From Muribaculaceae bacterium (GTDB taxonomy: Bacteria; Bacteroidota; Bacteroidia; Bacteroidales; Muribaculaceae), in assembly GCA_023663365.1 (NCBI GenBank), contig JAMPHP010000003.1, forward strand, positions 16,569 through 80,568: a stretch of 64,000 nucleotides of DNA. Direction: 5' to 3'. Each line of letters begins with the position of its first letter. Position 1 is the stretch's first letter. The notes under the pieces are model-generated. The model was not told the origin of the DNA, did not search any database, and saw only the letters and a program-made list of their open reading frames with translations. Below are positions 43,133 to 51,496 of the stretch, one piece after another. The position numbers and the translations under genes were made by a program.

Positions 43133-44752
43133 CTATCGGAGCATCATGCGGTAAGCGCACTCGCCGATGCGGAGGATGTAGACACCGGCAGCGGGAGCCA
43201 CGAGTTCGCAGCCCTGAGCCACACACACGCCTTGGATAGAGTAGAGCGCGGCATTGCTTTCGCAGCGGATGGTGAGCCCCTCCACGCTATATGCTTCAGA
43301 TGTGGCGATAGCCTCGACGCCCGAAACATTGGTGCCGGAGTAACCTGCGGCAGTATAGATACCATTGTTGACCAATGTGAGGTCTTTCGTTTTGCCTTGG
43401 TCGGACCCGTTGTTGAAGATGCACATCAGATTGGGTGCGGAGGCATCACAGTCGAAGGCATACACATAGTAGCCCGTAGCGGAATCGAGCTGCATGGCAG
43501 TGCCGGGCCATGTTCCGCCGGTGTAGTTTTTATTTCCTTCGGCAGCATCCCAGATCCAGGTGTACACGGCACCCCAGGCAGAAGCGCTGTTGTCGAAGTA
43601 CACCTTGTAGTTGCCGTCGACGGGCAGCGGGTCAGGGCCGGGGTTGGGTTCGGGATCCGGCTCGGGATTAGGCAGCGGTGTCACCGTGCCTGTGCGCATC
43701 TTACCCACGGAAGCGAGCTCGTAGGTGATGTCGTCGATGTCGTCTTTCTCGTGGGTCGTGGAGTTGTCCTTGCCGTACTCGCCGAAAGTGTTATCGACCA
43801 TCGAGGGGTCGAAGGGGCAGCAGTCGATGGCGCTTTCGCCGCGTGTTGCCACCACACGCACACCGATGCCGTTGCTTTCGAGCCATTCTCTGTCAATGCC
43901 GAGAGCCGACAGCGGGATGCTCATCTCGTAGAATGAGTCGTATTTGTAGTCGTGCTGCTTGAGCCCTTCGGGAAGGCCGGCCTTGAGATTGTCGTAGCAC
44001 TCGGGGTCGTAGATATTATTGAGCACTTCGGGATCGGAAATCAGCTCGGTAGGGGTTGCCCACTCGGCAGTCGTGCGCTGCCGCCACAGATGCGAGGGTG
44101 CAAAACCTTCGGCCATCTTATAGCTGATGCCGAGTTTGGCGAAAGTGCGGCATCCGGCACCGTAGTTGGTATCGCCCTTGTCATTTACAGCGGTAAACAT
44201 GGCGGGCTCGCCCTGACCGGCCTTGCCGCTCATAAAGAAAAGATGGTCGACATGTGAGGTGAACGTTACGCCGTTGGCCGGGTTTTCGCCCCAGATGAAG
44301 CGTCCGTCTTCGAGGCGGCCGTTCATACCCGTACGCGAGGGATCCAGCGACAGTGCCACAATCAGGGGCACATCGCCGATACGGCCATAGTCGGTGAGAG
44401 GTCCGTCGCCTGGGCGCGCCCATGTGTCGCCGGTGTTGCACATCTGCCATGCGATGTAGAGCTTGGAGTCATCCCAAGCGGCATACACGGCGTAGAGGTC
44501 GAGCACACAGTTCTCATGCGAGCCTTTGAAGGCTGTGGCGATGTCGTTTGCCCCGCAAGTGGCCACGATCATGTCGTCGGTCCAGTCGGAGAAATCGCCG
44601 TCGATGGTGATGGAGGCCGCTTTGCCCACTGCATCGCCGGCATTAGTCGAATAGTAGGCACGTTGCTCTATAAGGCGCTCAGCTTCTGCATCCTGAGCCG
44701 TCGCGGCAAAGGGAGCGAGCATGGCAAGTGCCGCAATCAAATTGATTTTCAT
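43133..44752 (-). CDS. Secreted multi-domain carbohydrate-binding protein (CBM9-like and CBM26-like)
   Basis: 539 residues from ATG 44752; the frame to 44824 covers the promoter. Signal peptide (about 1-20). Residues about 40-345 form a CBM9/DOMON-like region (ITIDGDFSDWTDDMIVATCG, DSKLYIAWQMCNTGD, LIVALSLDPSRTGMNG). A Pro-Glu-Asp-Gly linker (360-378) leads to a starch-binding CBM26-like module (about 382-470; VYTWIWDAAEG, GGTWPGTAMQLD, YYVYAFD). The last 55 residues (YSIQGVCVAQG...PAAGVYILRIGE, end RMMLR) look like a type IX secretion signal. No catalytic domain is seen, so it probably captures starch-like glycan at the surface, much as SusE/SusF do. Confidence 0.8.
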   Translation of the reverse strand: MKINLIAALAMLAPFAATAQDAEAERLIEQRAYYSTNAGDAVGKAASITIDGDFSDWTDDMIVATCGANDIATAFKGSHENCVLDLYAVYAAWDDSKLYIAWQMCNTGDTWARPGDGPLTDYGRIGDVPLIVALSLDPSRTGMNGRLEDGRFIWGENPANGVTFTSHVDHLFFMSGKAGQGEPAMFTAVNDKGDTNYGAGCRTFAKLGISYKMAEGFAPSHLWRQRTTAEWATPTELISDPEVLNNIYDPECYDNLKAGLPEGLKQHDYKYDSFYEMSIPLSALGIDREWLESNGIGVRVVATRGESAIDCCPFDPSMVDNTFGEYGKDNSTTHEKDDIDDITYELASVGKMRTGTVTPLPNPEPDPEPNPGPDPLPVDGNYKVYFDNSASAWGAVYTWIWDAAEGNKNYTGGTWPGTAMQLDSATGYYVYAFDCDASAPNLMCIFNNGSDQGKTKDLTLVNNGIYTAAGYSGTNVSGVEAIATSEAYSVEGLTIRCESNAALYSIQGVCVAQGCELVAPAAGVYILRIGECAYRMMLR

Positions 44753-44800
44753 GGATAAAATGTGATAAATAAGTAAGTATGATGTATAATTTTTCCGTGG

Positions 44801-44832
44801 CAAAGATAAGAAAAATATCCGCACTCACCAAA
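44801..44832 (-). promoter_or_regulatory. Promoter of the secreted CBM protein gene
   Basis: On the minus strand TTTG (44832-44829), 20 bases, TATCTTTG (44808-44801): full consensus. Leader of about 42 bases before ATG 44752. Confidence 0.75.
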
Positions 44833-44840
44833 CCGTAGTT

Positions 44841-46715
44841 CTATTTGCGGTATTGCCTGTGCGGTGGCTTCGAGCCGAATAGCTTCGAGATAAGGTCGGG
44901 GCGGCCGATGCGGTGCAGCTCGGCAGTGATATTACGGAGATATGCGGGGTCATACCAGAAGAAGAACATGCGCTGGCGCAGCTTCTCATCGGTGTCGGTG
45001 GCCGTGAACACTTCCTCGCCCGTATATGGGTGGACGCCGGAATAGTATATTTCCGTAGCCACCGTCATGGGGGTGGGCGTGAAATCCTGCACCTGCTCGA
45101 GGTGGAAGTCGAGCACCTTGGTGGCTACGGCGAGCTCGGCCATATCAACCTCACGACAGCCGGGGTGCGACGATATGAAGTAGGGTATTATCTGCTGCCG
45201 CAGACCGGCGCGGCGGTTTACGTCGTCGAAAATCTTCTTGAATTCCTTGAAGAGGCCGAACGACGGTTTGCGCATCACGCCAAGCACCGTGTCCGAGGTA
45301 TGTTCCGGAGCTACCTTAAGTCGCCCCGACACATGGTGCTCGATCAACTCTTCGTTGTATCGGCGGTTCACGGTGTCGATCTTGCGGTCGCCGGTGGGGT
45401 GCATCGAGAGGTCGTAGCGCACGCCCGAGCCGATAAACGATTTCTTCACTCCCGGCAAGGCATCGACACTGCGGTAGATGTCGAGCAGCGGGCCGTGGTC
45501 GGTGTTGAGATTGCGGCAAGGCGCAGGATGCAGGCACGAGGGGCGCAGGCACTTGGCGCAGATTGCGCGGTCCTTGCCCCCCATGGCATACATATTGGCC
45601 GACGGGCCGCCGAGGTCGCTGATATAGCCCTTGAAGTCGGGCATCCGCGTCACCTGCTCGGCCTCGCGCATTATCGACGCTTTCGAGCGCGAAGCTATGA
45701 ATTTGCCCTGATGTGCCGAGATTGTGCAGAAAGCGCAGCCTCCGAAGCAGCCGCGGTGCATGTTCACCGAGTGGCGTATCATCTCGTAGGCCGGGATTAC
45801 CTTGCCACGGTAGCGCGGATGAGGAAGGCGTGTGTAGGGGAGGTCGAAGGACGCATCAATCTCTCCCTGACTCATGGCGGGCAGCATAGGGTTGGCCTTT
45901 ACGGCCACCTTGCCGGTAAGTTGCCAGATGGCGACGCCGCCGTCGAGGCGGTTGCTCTGCTGCTCGATGTGCTTGAAATTGGCCGACTGCTTGCGCTTAT
46001 CGGCAAGACACTCCTCAAAAGAGTTGAGCACTATATCGTCGCTGCCAGGCTTCGGCAGCTCGGCTGCGGGCACGAGCACCACGCTCTGACGCAAATCCTT
46101 GATGTCGGCGATACTCTCACCGCTGTCGAGCCTGCGGGCAAGCTCGAGCACTGTGCGCTCACCCATGCCGTAGAGCAGCATGTCGGCAGCCGAATCCACG
46201 AGTATCGATGGGCGCAGCCTGTCCTGCCAGTAGTCGTAGTGCGAAAGTCGGCGGAGCGAGGCCTCGATGCCTCCTATCACGATGGGGGTGTCAGGGTAGA
46301 GCTCGCGCAGGATGCGCGAGTACACTATCGACGGATAGTCGGGACGCGCTCCATGCCGGCCTCCGGGAGTATAGGCATCGTCGGAGCGCCTCCGTCGGTT
46401 AGCCGTGTAGTGGTTCACCATCGAGTCCATTGCTCCGGGGCTGATACCGAAGAATAGGCGCGGCGCGCCGAACTTGCGGAAGTCGCGGAGGTCATCCTGC
46501 CAGTTGGGCTGGGGCACGATAGCCACACGGTAGCCTGCCGCCTGAAGGGTGCGTCCGATTACGGCGGCTCCGAAAGCGGGATGATCAACATAGGCATCGC
46601 CCGAAAAAAGAACCACATCAACGCTATCCCACCCGAGCGCTTTCATCTCCTTCACCGATGTTGGCAGCCAGTCGGTGGGGCGGAGTTTGCTATAGTCGAT
46701 ACTTTTCATAACCAT
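44841..46715 (-). CDS. YgiQ family radical SAM protein
   Basis: 624 residues. N-terminal B12-binding-like domain (WDSVDVVLFSGDAYVDHPAFGAAVIGRTLQAAGYRV), UPF0313 pattern IGGIEASLRRLSHYDYWQDRLRPSIL, and the radical SAM core with the 4Fe-4S motif CFGGCAFC near residue 320. A second Cys cluster (CAKCLRPSCLHPAPC) sits about 65 residues later. YgiQ proteins are conserved radical SAM enzymes of unsettled function. The gene starts 3 bases after uvrB, so they are cotranscribed. Start may be Met1 or Met3. Confidence 0.93.
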   Translation of the reverse strand: MVMKSIDYSKLRPTDWLPTSVKEMKALGWDSVDVVLFSGDAYVDHPAFGAAVIGRTLQAAGYRVAIVPQPNWQDDLRDFRKFGAPRLFFGISPGAMDSMVNHYTANRRRRSDDAYTPGGRHGARPDYPSIVYSRILRELYPDTPIVIGGIEASLRRLSHYDYWQDRLRPSILVDSAADMLLYGMGERTVLELARRLDSGESIADIKDLRQSVVLVPAAELPKPGSDDIVLNSFEECLADKRKQSANFKHIEQQSNRLDGGVAIWQLTGKVAVKANPMLPAMSQGEIDASFDLPYTRLPHPRYRGKVIPAYEMIRHSVNMHRGCFGGCAFCTISAHQGKFIASRSKASIMREAEQVTRMPDFKGYISDLGGPSANMYAMGGKDRAICAKCLRPSCLHPAPCRNLNTDHGPLLDIYRSVDALPGVKKSFIGSGVRYDLSMHPTGDRKIDTVNRRYNEELIEHHVSGRLKVAPEHTSDTVLGVMRKPSFGLFKEFKKIFDDVNRRAGLRQQIIPYFISSHPGCREVDMAELAVATKVLDFHLEQVQDFTPTPMTVATEIYYSGVHPYTGEEVFTATDTDEKLRQRMFFFWYDPAYLRNITAELHRIGRPDLISKLFGSKPPHRQYRK

Positions 46716-46718
46716 AAA

Positions 46719-48824
46719 TCAACGCATGGCCTCGAGGCGCAGCTCGAGCTTGATAATCTCGTCGCGCAGGCGAGCCGCTGTCATAAATTCCATCTCTTTT
46801 GCCGCCTTGAGCATCTCGGCGCGGCGGCGGTTGATGGTGCGCTGAAGCTCGTCGGCGTTCATATATGCCACTACGGGGTCGGCTGCTATGTCGACATCCG
46901 TAGAGTACTCCTGCGCATAGGGCACACTCTTGCGCGGGTTCTCGCGCTGCTGCCGCTTGTCGCGGGCGTTCTGCTGCTTCTCGGGGCGGCGTTTGCTGTG
47001 CGAGCTTGCTTCCAAGTCCACCTCCTCGCGCTCGAGCCCCACGATGGTGTTGCGGGCCTTGACGATAGCCTGCGGTGTGATGCCGTGCTCCTCGTTGTAG
47101 GCGAGCTGGATGGCGCGGCGGCGCTCAGTCTCGTCGATGGTGAGCTGCATGGAGTCGGTTATCTTGTCGGCATACATTATCACCTCGCCGTTGAGATTGC
47201 GCGCAGCACGGCCCACCGTCTGCGTGAGCGAGCGATGGCTGCGCAGGAAGCCTTCCTTGTCGGCATCGAGTATAGCCACAAGCGACACTTCGGGCAGGTC
47301 GAGACCCTCACGGAGGAGGTTCACACCGATGAGGACATCGAACTCGCCGCCACGGAGCCCGTCGAGGATTTTTATACGGTCGAGGGTGTCCACGTCGCTG
47401 TGTATGTAGGCGGTCTTGATGTTGAGCTTGAGGAAGTAGTCGTTGAGTTCCTCGGCCATACGCTTGGTGAGTGTTGTCACGAGGGTGCGCTCGTCGCGCT
47501 CTATGCGAAGTTGGATTTCCTCGAGCAAGTCATCAATCTGGTTGGCCGAGGGTCGCACGCTGATATGCGGGTCTAGCAGACCCGTGGGGCGGATTACCTG
47601 CTCGACCACCACGCCCTCGCACTGTTCGAGCTCGTAGTCGGCCGGAGTGGCGCTCACATATACTGTCTGACCCGAGAGCGCCTCGAACTCCTCGAATTTG
47701 AGCGGGCGATTGTCGAGTGCTGCGGGCAGGCGGAAGCCGTAGTCCACAAGATTTTGCTTGCGCGAGCGGTCGCCACCGTACATGGCTCTGATCTGTGGCA
47801 CCGTGACATGGCTCTCGTCGATTATCGTAAGATAGTCCTTCGGAAAATAATCGAGCAGGCAGAACGGCCGCTCGTCGGGCTTGCGGCCATCGAAATATCG
47901 CGAGTAGTTCTCTATGCCGGTGCAGTAGCCCAGCTCCTTTATCATCTCCACATCGTAGGTCACACGCTCCTCGATGCGCTGTGCCTCTATCTCCTTGGCA
48001 AGACCGTGAAAGAACTCCACCTGCCGCCCGAGGTCGCACTGTATCTGTGCCACAGCCGATGCCTGGCGCGCCGGTGAGGTCACGAAGAGGTTGGCCGGGT
48101 AGATATTGAAACTGTCGTGCGTACCCAGATGGGCGTTGTCCTCGGGGTGCATGGTAATCACTGACTCCACTTCATCGCCCCAAAACACTACCCGCACCAC
48201 AATATCCTCGTAGGCGAGGCGGATGTCCACAGTGTCGCCCTTGACCCTGAAGTTACCTCGCTGAAAGTCGACCTCATTGCGGCTGTATAGTGCAGCCACG
48301 AGCTTGCGCAGAAAGGCGTTGCGGGCAATCTTCATACCCTTCTTCACCTCCACGACATTCTCATGGAAGTCCTCGGGGTTACCCATGCCGTAGAGGCACG
48401 ACACCGACGACACCACCACGATGTCGCGCCGGCCCGAAAGCATCGACGATACCGTGGCCAGACGCAGGCGCTCGATTTCGTCGTTGATCATCAGGTCTTT
48501 TTCTATATATTTGTCGACCGACGGGATATATGCCTCCGGCTGGTAGTAGTCGTAGTAAGACACGAAGTACTGCACCGCATTGTCAGGGAAGAACTGCTTC
48601 ATCTCGCTGTAGAGCTGCGCGGCAAGTGTCTTATTGTGGCTCAGAATGAGGGTAGGGCGCTGCACCTCCTTGATCACATTGGCCATGGTGAATGTCTTGC
48701 CGGAGCCGGTCACGCCGAGGAGCGTCTGCGCGCGCCGTCCCTCGCGGATACCCTCCGCGAGTTGGCTTATAGCCTGTGGCTGGTCGCCGGTAGGCTTGTA
48801 TTGGGAGTTAAGAACGAAGTCCAT
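46719..48824 (-). CDS. uvrB: Excinuclease ABC subunit B
   Basis: 701 residues from ATG 48824; six extra codons to 48842 are unlikely. Helicase-like core with Walker A GVTGSGKT, the damage-probing beta-hairpin (YVSYYDYYQPEAYIPSVDKYIEKD), the motif VSLVAILDADKEGFLRSHRSLTQTVGRAARN, and the C-terminal UVR domain that binds UvrC (ELQRTINRRRAEMLKAAKEMEFMTAARLRDEI). Part of nucleotide excision repair with UvrA and UvrC. ygiQ follows after 3 bases. Confidence 0.98.
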   Translation of the reverse strand: MDFVLNSQYKPTGDQPQAISQLAEGIREGRRAQTLLGVTGSGKTFTMANVIKEVQRPTLILSHNKTLAAQLYSEMKQFFPDNAVQYFVSYYDYYQPEAYIPSVDKYIEKDLMINDEIERLRLATVSSMLSGRRDIVVVSSVSCLYGMGNPEDFHENVVEVKKGMKIARNAFLRKLVAALYSRNEVDFQRGNFRVKGDTVDIRLAYEDIVVRVVFWGDEVESVITMHPEDNAHLGTHDSFNIYPANLFVTSPARQASAVAQIQCDLGRQVEFFHGLAKEIEAQRIEERVTYDVEMIKELGYCTGIENYSRYFDGRKPDERPFCLLDYFPKDYLTIIDESHVTVPQIRAMYGGDRSRKQNLVDYGFRLPAALDNRPLKFEEFEALSGQTVYVSATPADYELEQCEGVVVEQVIRPTGLLDPHISVRPSANQIDDLLEEIQLRIERDERTLVTTLTKRMAEELNDYFLKLNIKTAYIHSDVDTLDRIKILDGLRGGEFDVLIGVNLLREGLDLPEVSLVAILDADKEGFLRSHRSLTQTVGRAARNLNGEVIMYADKITDSMQLTIDETERRRAIQLAYNEEHGITPQAIVKARNTIVGLEREEVDLEASSHSKRRPEKQQNARDKRQQRENPRKSVPYAQEYSTDVDIAADPVVAYMNADELQRTINRRRAEMLKAAKEMEFMTAARLRDEIIKLELRLEAMR

Positions 48825-48883
48825 ACTTACAAAGTTATGCAAATTTCCGCGAATACCGAAGAATAAACACCGATAAATTTTCT

Positions 48884-48915
48884 TTTGGCAATCTCGGATT
48901 TAATTATTACTTTTG
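48884..48915 (+). promoter_or_regulatory. Promoter of the glycine cleavage operon
   Basis: TTTG at 48884-48887, 20 bases, TACTTTTG at 48908-48915: full consensus. Predicted start near 48922 leaves about 16 bases of leader, too short for a glycine riboswitch. Confidence 0.75.
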
Positions 48916-48937
48916 GGCGCACCAAACCCTGATTGCC

Positions 48938-49957
48938 ATGAAGCATCCGGCACTGCCTGATGAAAATATCCACCGAAGGCTTCCATTCTATCTCGCAATG
49001 GAGGAGTGGGTGGCGCGCCGCTTGCCGCCCGACGATTACTTCTTTGCCTGGCGCGTGAAGCCGACCGTGATCTGTGGCCGCAATCAGGACATGGCTGCCG
49101 AAGTCGACCTCGACTACTGCCGCGCGGAAGGCATCGACGTGGTTCGCAGGCGCAGCGGAGGTGGTTGTGTCTATGCCGACATGAACAACTGGATGTTCTC
49201 GTTCATCACCGCCTCCAATGAGGTCGGCTCCACTTTCAGCCGCTATACGTCTTTGATAGCCGAAATGCTCGGGACTCTCGGATTTGATGCCCGCGCCACC
49301 GGGCGAAACGATATTTTCATCGGCGACCGAAAAGTATCCGGCAACGCTTTCTATCATCTCCCCGGCCGCGCAATTGTGCACGGCACCATGCTCTGCGACA
49401 TCGACACCGAGCGCATGAGCCGTGCCATCACCCCGTCGCGCAGCAAGCTCGCCGCAAAAGGCGTGAGGTCTGTCTCCTCGCGCATCACTTCATTGAGAGC
49501 CGAAGGCCTCGACATGAGCGTTGCCGACTTCGGTCGCTACGCCGTGAGCCATATATGTACCGGTGGCGACATCGCCCTCACCCCCGGGGAAATTGAGCAG
49601 ATAGAAATGATTGAGAGCGGATATTACGACCCTGTTTTTCTCCGCAGCACCTCTCTCGACGTTGAGAGGCCAAATCGCACTGCCGCCAAGCGCAGGCGGA
49701 GGCACACTCGCATCGAAGGAGTAGGGGAGTTCGATGCCGAAGTTGAAGTCGACAGCAAGGGGCTGATAAGTGCCGTGTCGCTGGCCGGCGACTTCTTCGT
49801 CACCGGCGACGTCGAGTCGGCTCTGTGCCGGCACCTGCACGGTGTGGAGTATACTCCTGCGGCAATAGCGACTGCCGTCATCGACCCGTCGGGCGTAATC
49901 CCCGGTCTGTCGGCACAAAACCTTGCCGACATCCTGTTTGTTGAAGAAGAACCTTAA
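48938..49957 (+). CDS. lplA: Lipoate-protein ligase A-like protein
   Basis: 339 residues. The N-terminal catalytic domain has VVRRRSGGGCVYAD (lipoyl-AMP binding) and the catalytic Lys in GDRKVSGNAFYH (Lys132), followed by IVHGTML and a C-terminal accessory region (about 245-335). Adenylates lipoate and attaches it to a Lys on carrier proteins. It is the first gene of the glycine cleavage operon, 17 bases before gcvT, so its natural target is most likely the GcvH encoded two genes down. Lipoate scavenging fits a gut anaerobe. Confidence 0.92.
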   Translation: MKHPALPDENIHRRLPFYLAMEEWVARRLPPDDYFFAWRVKPTVICGRNQDMAAEVDLDYCRAEGIDVVRRRSGGGCVYADMNNWMFSFITASNEVGSTFSRYTSLIAEMLGTLGFDARATGRNDIFIGDRKVSGNAFYHLPGRAIVHGTMLCDIDTERMSRAITPSRSKLAAKGVRSVSSRITSLRAEGLDMSVADFGRYAVSHICTGGDIALTPGEIEQIEMIESGYYDPVFLRSTSLDVERPNRTAAKRRRRHTRIEGVGEFDAEVEVDSKGLISAVSLAGDFFVTGDVESALCRHLHGVEYTPAAIATAVIDPSGVIPGLSAQNLADILFVEEEP

Positions 49958-49974
49958 TCATATACAAGATAAAC

Positions 49975-51066
49975 ATGACTGAAGAAATAAAGAAAACCTG
50001 CCTCAACGACCGCCACCGTAGCCAAGGTGCCTTGATGTCGCCTTTCGCAGGCTACGACATGCCCATCGAGTACTGCGGCCTCGACGCCGAGCACGTGGCT
50101 GTCCGCACTCGTGCCGGCCTCTTCGATGTGTCGCACATGGGCGAAGTCGACATCGACGGCAAGGATGCCGTGCGCTTCGTGAACCATATCTTCACCGGCG
50201 ATGCTGCCGCCATGAAGCACGGCCAGGCTCTCTACGGCATGATGACAAACGCACAAGGCGGTGTTGTGGACGACCTGCTCGTATACCGCAAAGCTGACCA
50301 AAGCTATATGCTCGTGATCAATGCCGCGAATATCGACAAAGACCTCGAGTGGATACGGATGCAGTCGGGCGGGTTCGACGTCGAAATCACCGACCGCTGC
50401 GCCGACTTCGGGCAACTCGCTCTCCAAGGTCCCGACAGCGAGAAGATTATGAAAGATGTGCTTGGCATCGACGGCTCCGACCTCGGGTTCTACACTTTCA
50501 AGACTTTGCCCGGAGGCGCCATCGTGAGCCGGACAGGCTACACCGGCGAGGACGGCTTTGAAATCTATGCCGCACCCGGTGCAATCGTGGAGATGTGGGA
50601 TAGGCTGATGGCCGCCGGTGTGCAGCCCTGTGGCCTCGGCTGCCGCGACACCCTCCGCTTTGAAGCCGGCCTTCCGCTTTACGGCGACGAGCTCACCGAC
50701 ACCATCACTCCTCTCGAGGCCGGCCTCGGCATGTTTGTGAAGCTCGACAAGCCCGAAGGCTTTATCGGATGCGAGGCTCTTCGCCGCCAGAAAGAGGAAG
50801 GTCTCAAGCGCAAACTCGTGGGCCTCGAGATCGAAGGCGGAGCCACTGCCCGACACGGCTTTGAAGTTCTCGACCTCGAGGGGGCTGTCGTGGGCGAAAT
50901 CACGACGGGCTACAACTCCATATCCGTGGGCAAAAACATAGCCATGGCTCTTGTCGATACCCGCTACGGCGCTCTCGGCACCAAGCTTCTCGTGAAAATA
51001 CGCCGCCGCACGGTGCCTGCTACCGTGGTCAAAAAGCGTTTCTACACTCCGAACTACAAAAAATAA
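49975..51066 (+). CDS. gcvT: Glycine cleavage system T protein (aminomethyltransferase)
   Basis: 363 residues. The three-domain folate-binding fold with MSPFAGYDMPIEY, GLFDVSHMGEVDIDG, LQGPDSEKIM, SRTGYTGEDGFEIY and LRFEAGLPLYGDEL. It takes the aminomethyl group from lipoyl-GcvH and gives methylene-tetrahydrofolate and ammonia. The length is standard. gcvH follows after 27 bases. Confidence 0.97.
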   Translation: MTEEIKKTCLNDRHRSQGALMSPFAGYDMPIEYCGLDAEHVAVRTRAGLFDVSHMGEVDIDGKDAVRFVNHIFTGDAAAMKHGQALYGMMTNAQGGVVDDLLVYRKADQSYMLVINAANIDKDLEWIRMQSGGFDVEITDRCADFGQLALQGPDSEKIMKDVLGIDGSDLGFYTFKTLPGGAIVSRTGYTGEDGFEIYAAPGAIVEMWDRLMAAGVQPCGLGCRDTLRFEAGLPLYGDELTDTITPLEAGLGMFVKLDKPEGFIGCEALRRQKEEGLKRKLVGLEIEGGATARHGFEVLDLEGAVVGEITTGYNSISVGKNIAMALVDTRYGALGTKLLVKIRRRTVPATVVKKRFYTPNYKK

Positions 51067-51093
51067 AAAAGTCTTATAAACTCACCTGCTACT

Positions 51094-51468
51094 ATGAAAA
51101 TCTACTATCTTCCCACTCATGAATACGTAAAGGTCGATGGCGAAAACGGCTTCATCGGCATCTCTGAATACGCAGCCAAACAGCTCGGCGCTGTCACCTA
51201 CGTGGATATGCCCGAAGAGGGCGACGAATTGTCGCAAGGCGAGGAATTCGGTGCCGTAGAAAGCCGCAAAGCCGCATCCGACCTCTTCGCACCCGTGTCG
51301 GGTGAAGTGCTTGAAGTCAACGAGGAGCTCGTCGACAATCCCAAGCTCATCAACAACGATCCGCTTGAGGCGTGGATTGTGAAAGTAAGGATTTCTGACC
51401 CCGCTCAGCTCGAAGGCCTCATGACAGAAGAGGCATACCACGACTTCTGCGCAAAGGAAGAGCATTGA
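51094..51468 (+). CDS. gcvH: Glycine cleavage system H protein
   Basis: 124 residues, a lipoyl domain with the lipoylation Lys at 59 in AVESRKAAS, preceded by GISEYAAKQLGAVTYVDMPEEGDE. It shuttles the aminomethyl group between P, T and L proteins. Upstream lplA likely loads the lipoyl group. gcvPA follows after 28 bases. Confidence 0.97.
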   Translation: MKIYYLPTHEYVKVDGENGFIGISEYAAKQLGAVTYVDMPEEGDELSQGEEFGAVESRKAASDLFAPVSGEVLEVNEELVDNPKLINNDPLEAWIVKVRISDPAQLEGLMTEEAYHDFCAKEEH

Positions 51469-51496
51469 ACACAAGCAAATATAAGCCGTTCGCACT

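Noticed and set aside
44913-46457. A 514-codon plus-strand frame opposite ygiQ
   Set aside because: The minus strand has the complete radical SAM protein; the opposite frame has no promoter, motif or natural start.
48830-48837. TAACTTTG on the minus strand before uvrB
   Set aside because: It is only 6 bases from the uvrB ATG, so transcription would start at or past the start codon; no -33 element either. Perhaps a chance match or a leaderless case.
48916-48937. Glycine riboswitch before the gcv operon
   Set aside because: The leader is only about 16-22 bases; no room for the aptamer and nothing similar in the gap.
48827-49381. 184-codon minus-strand frame opposite the lipoate ligase gene
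   Set aside because: The plus strand has a clear LplA with all motifs and a consensus promoter.
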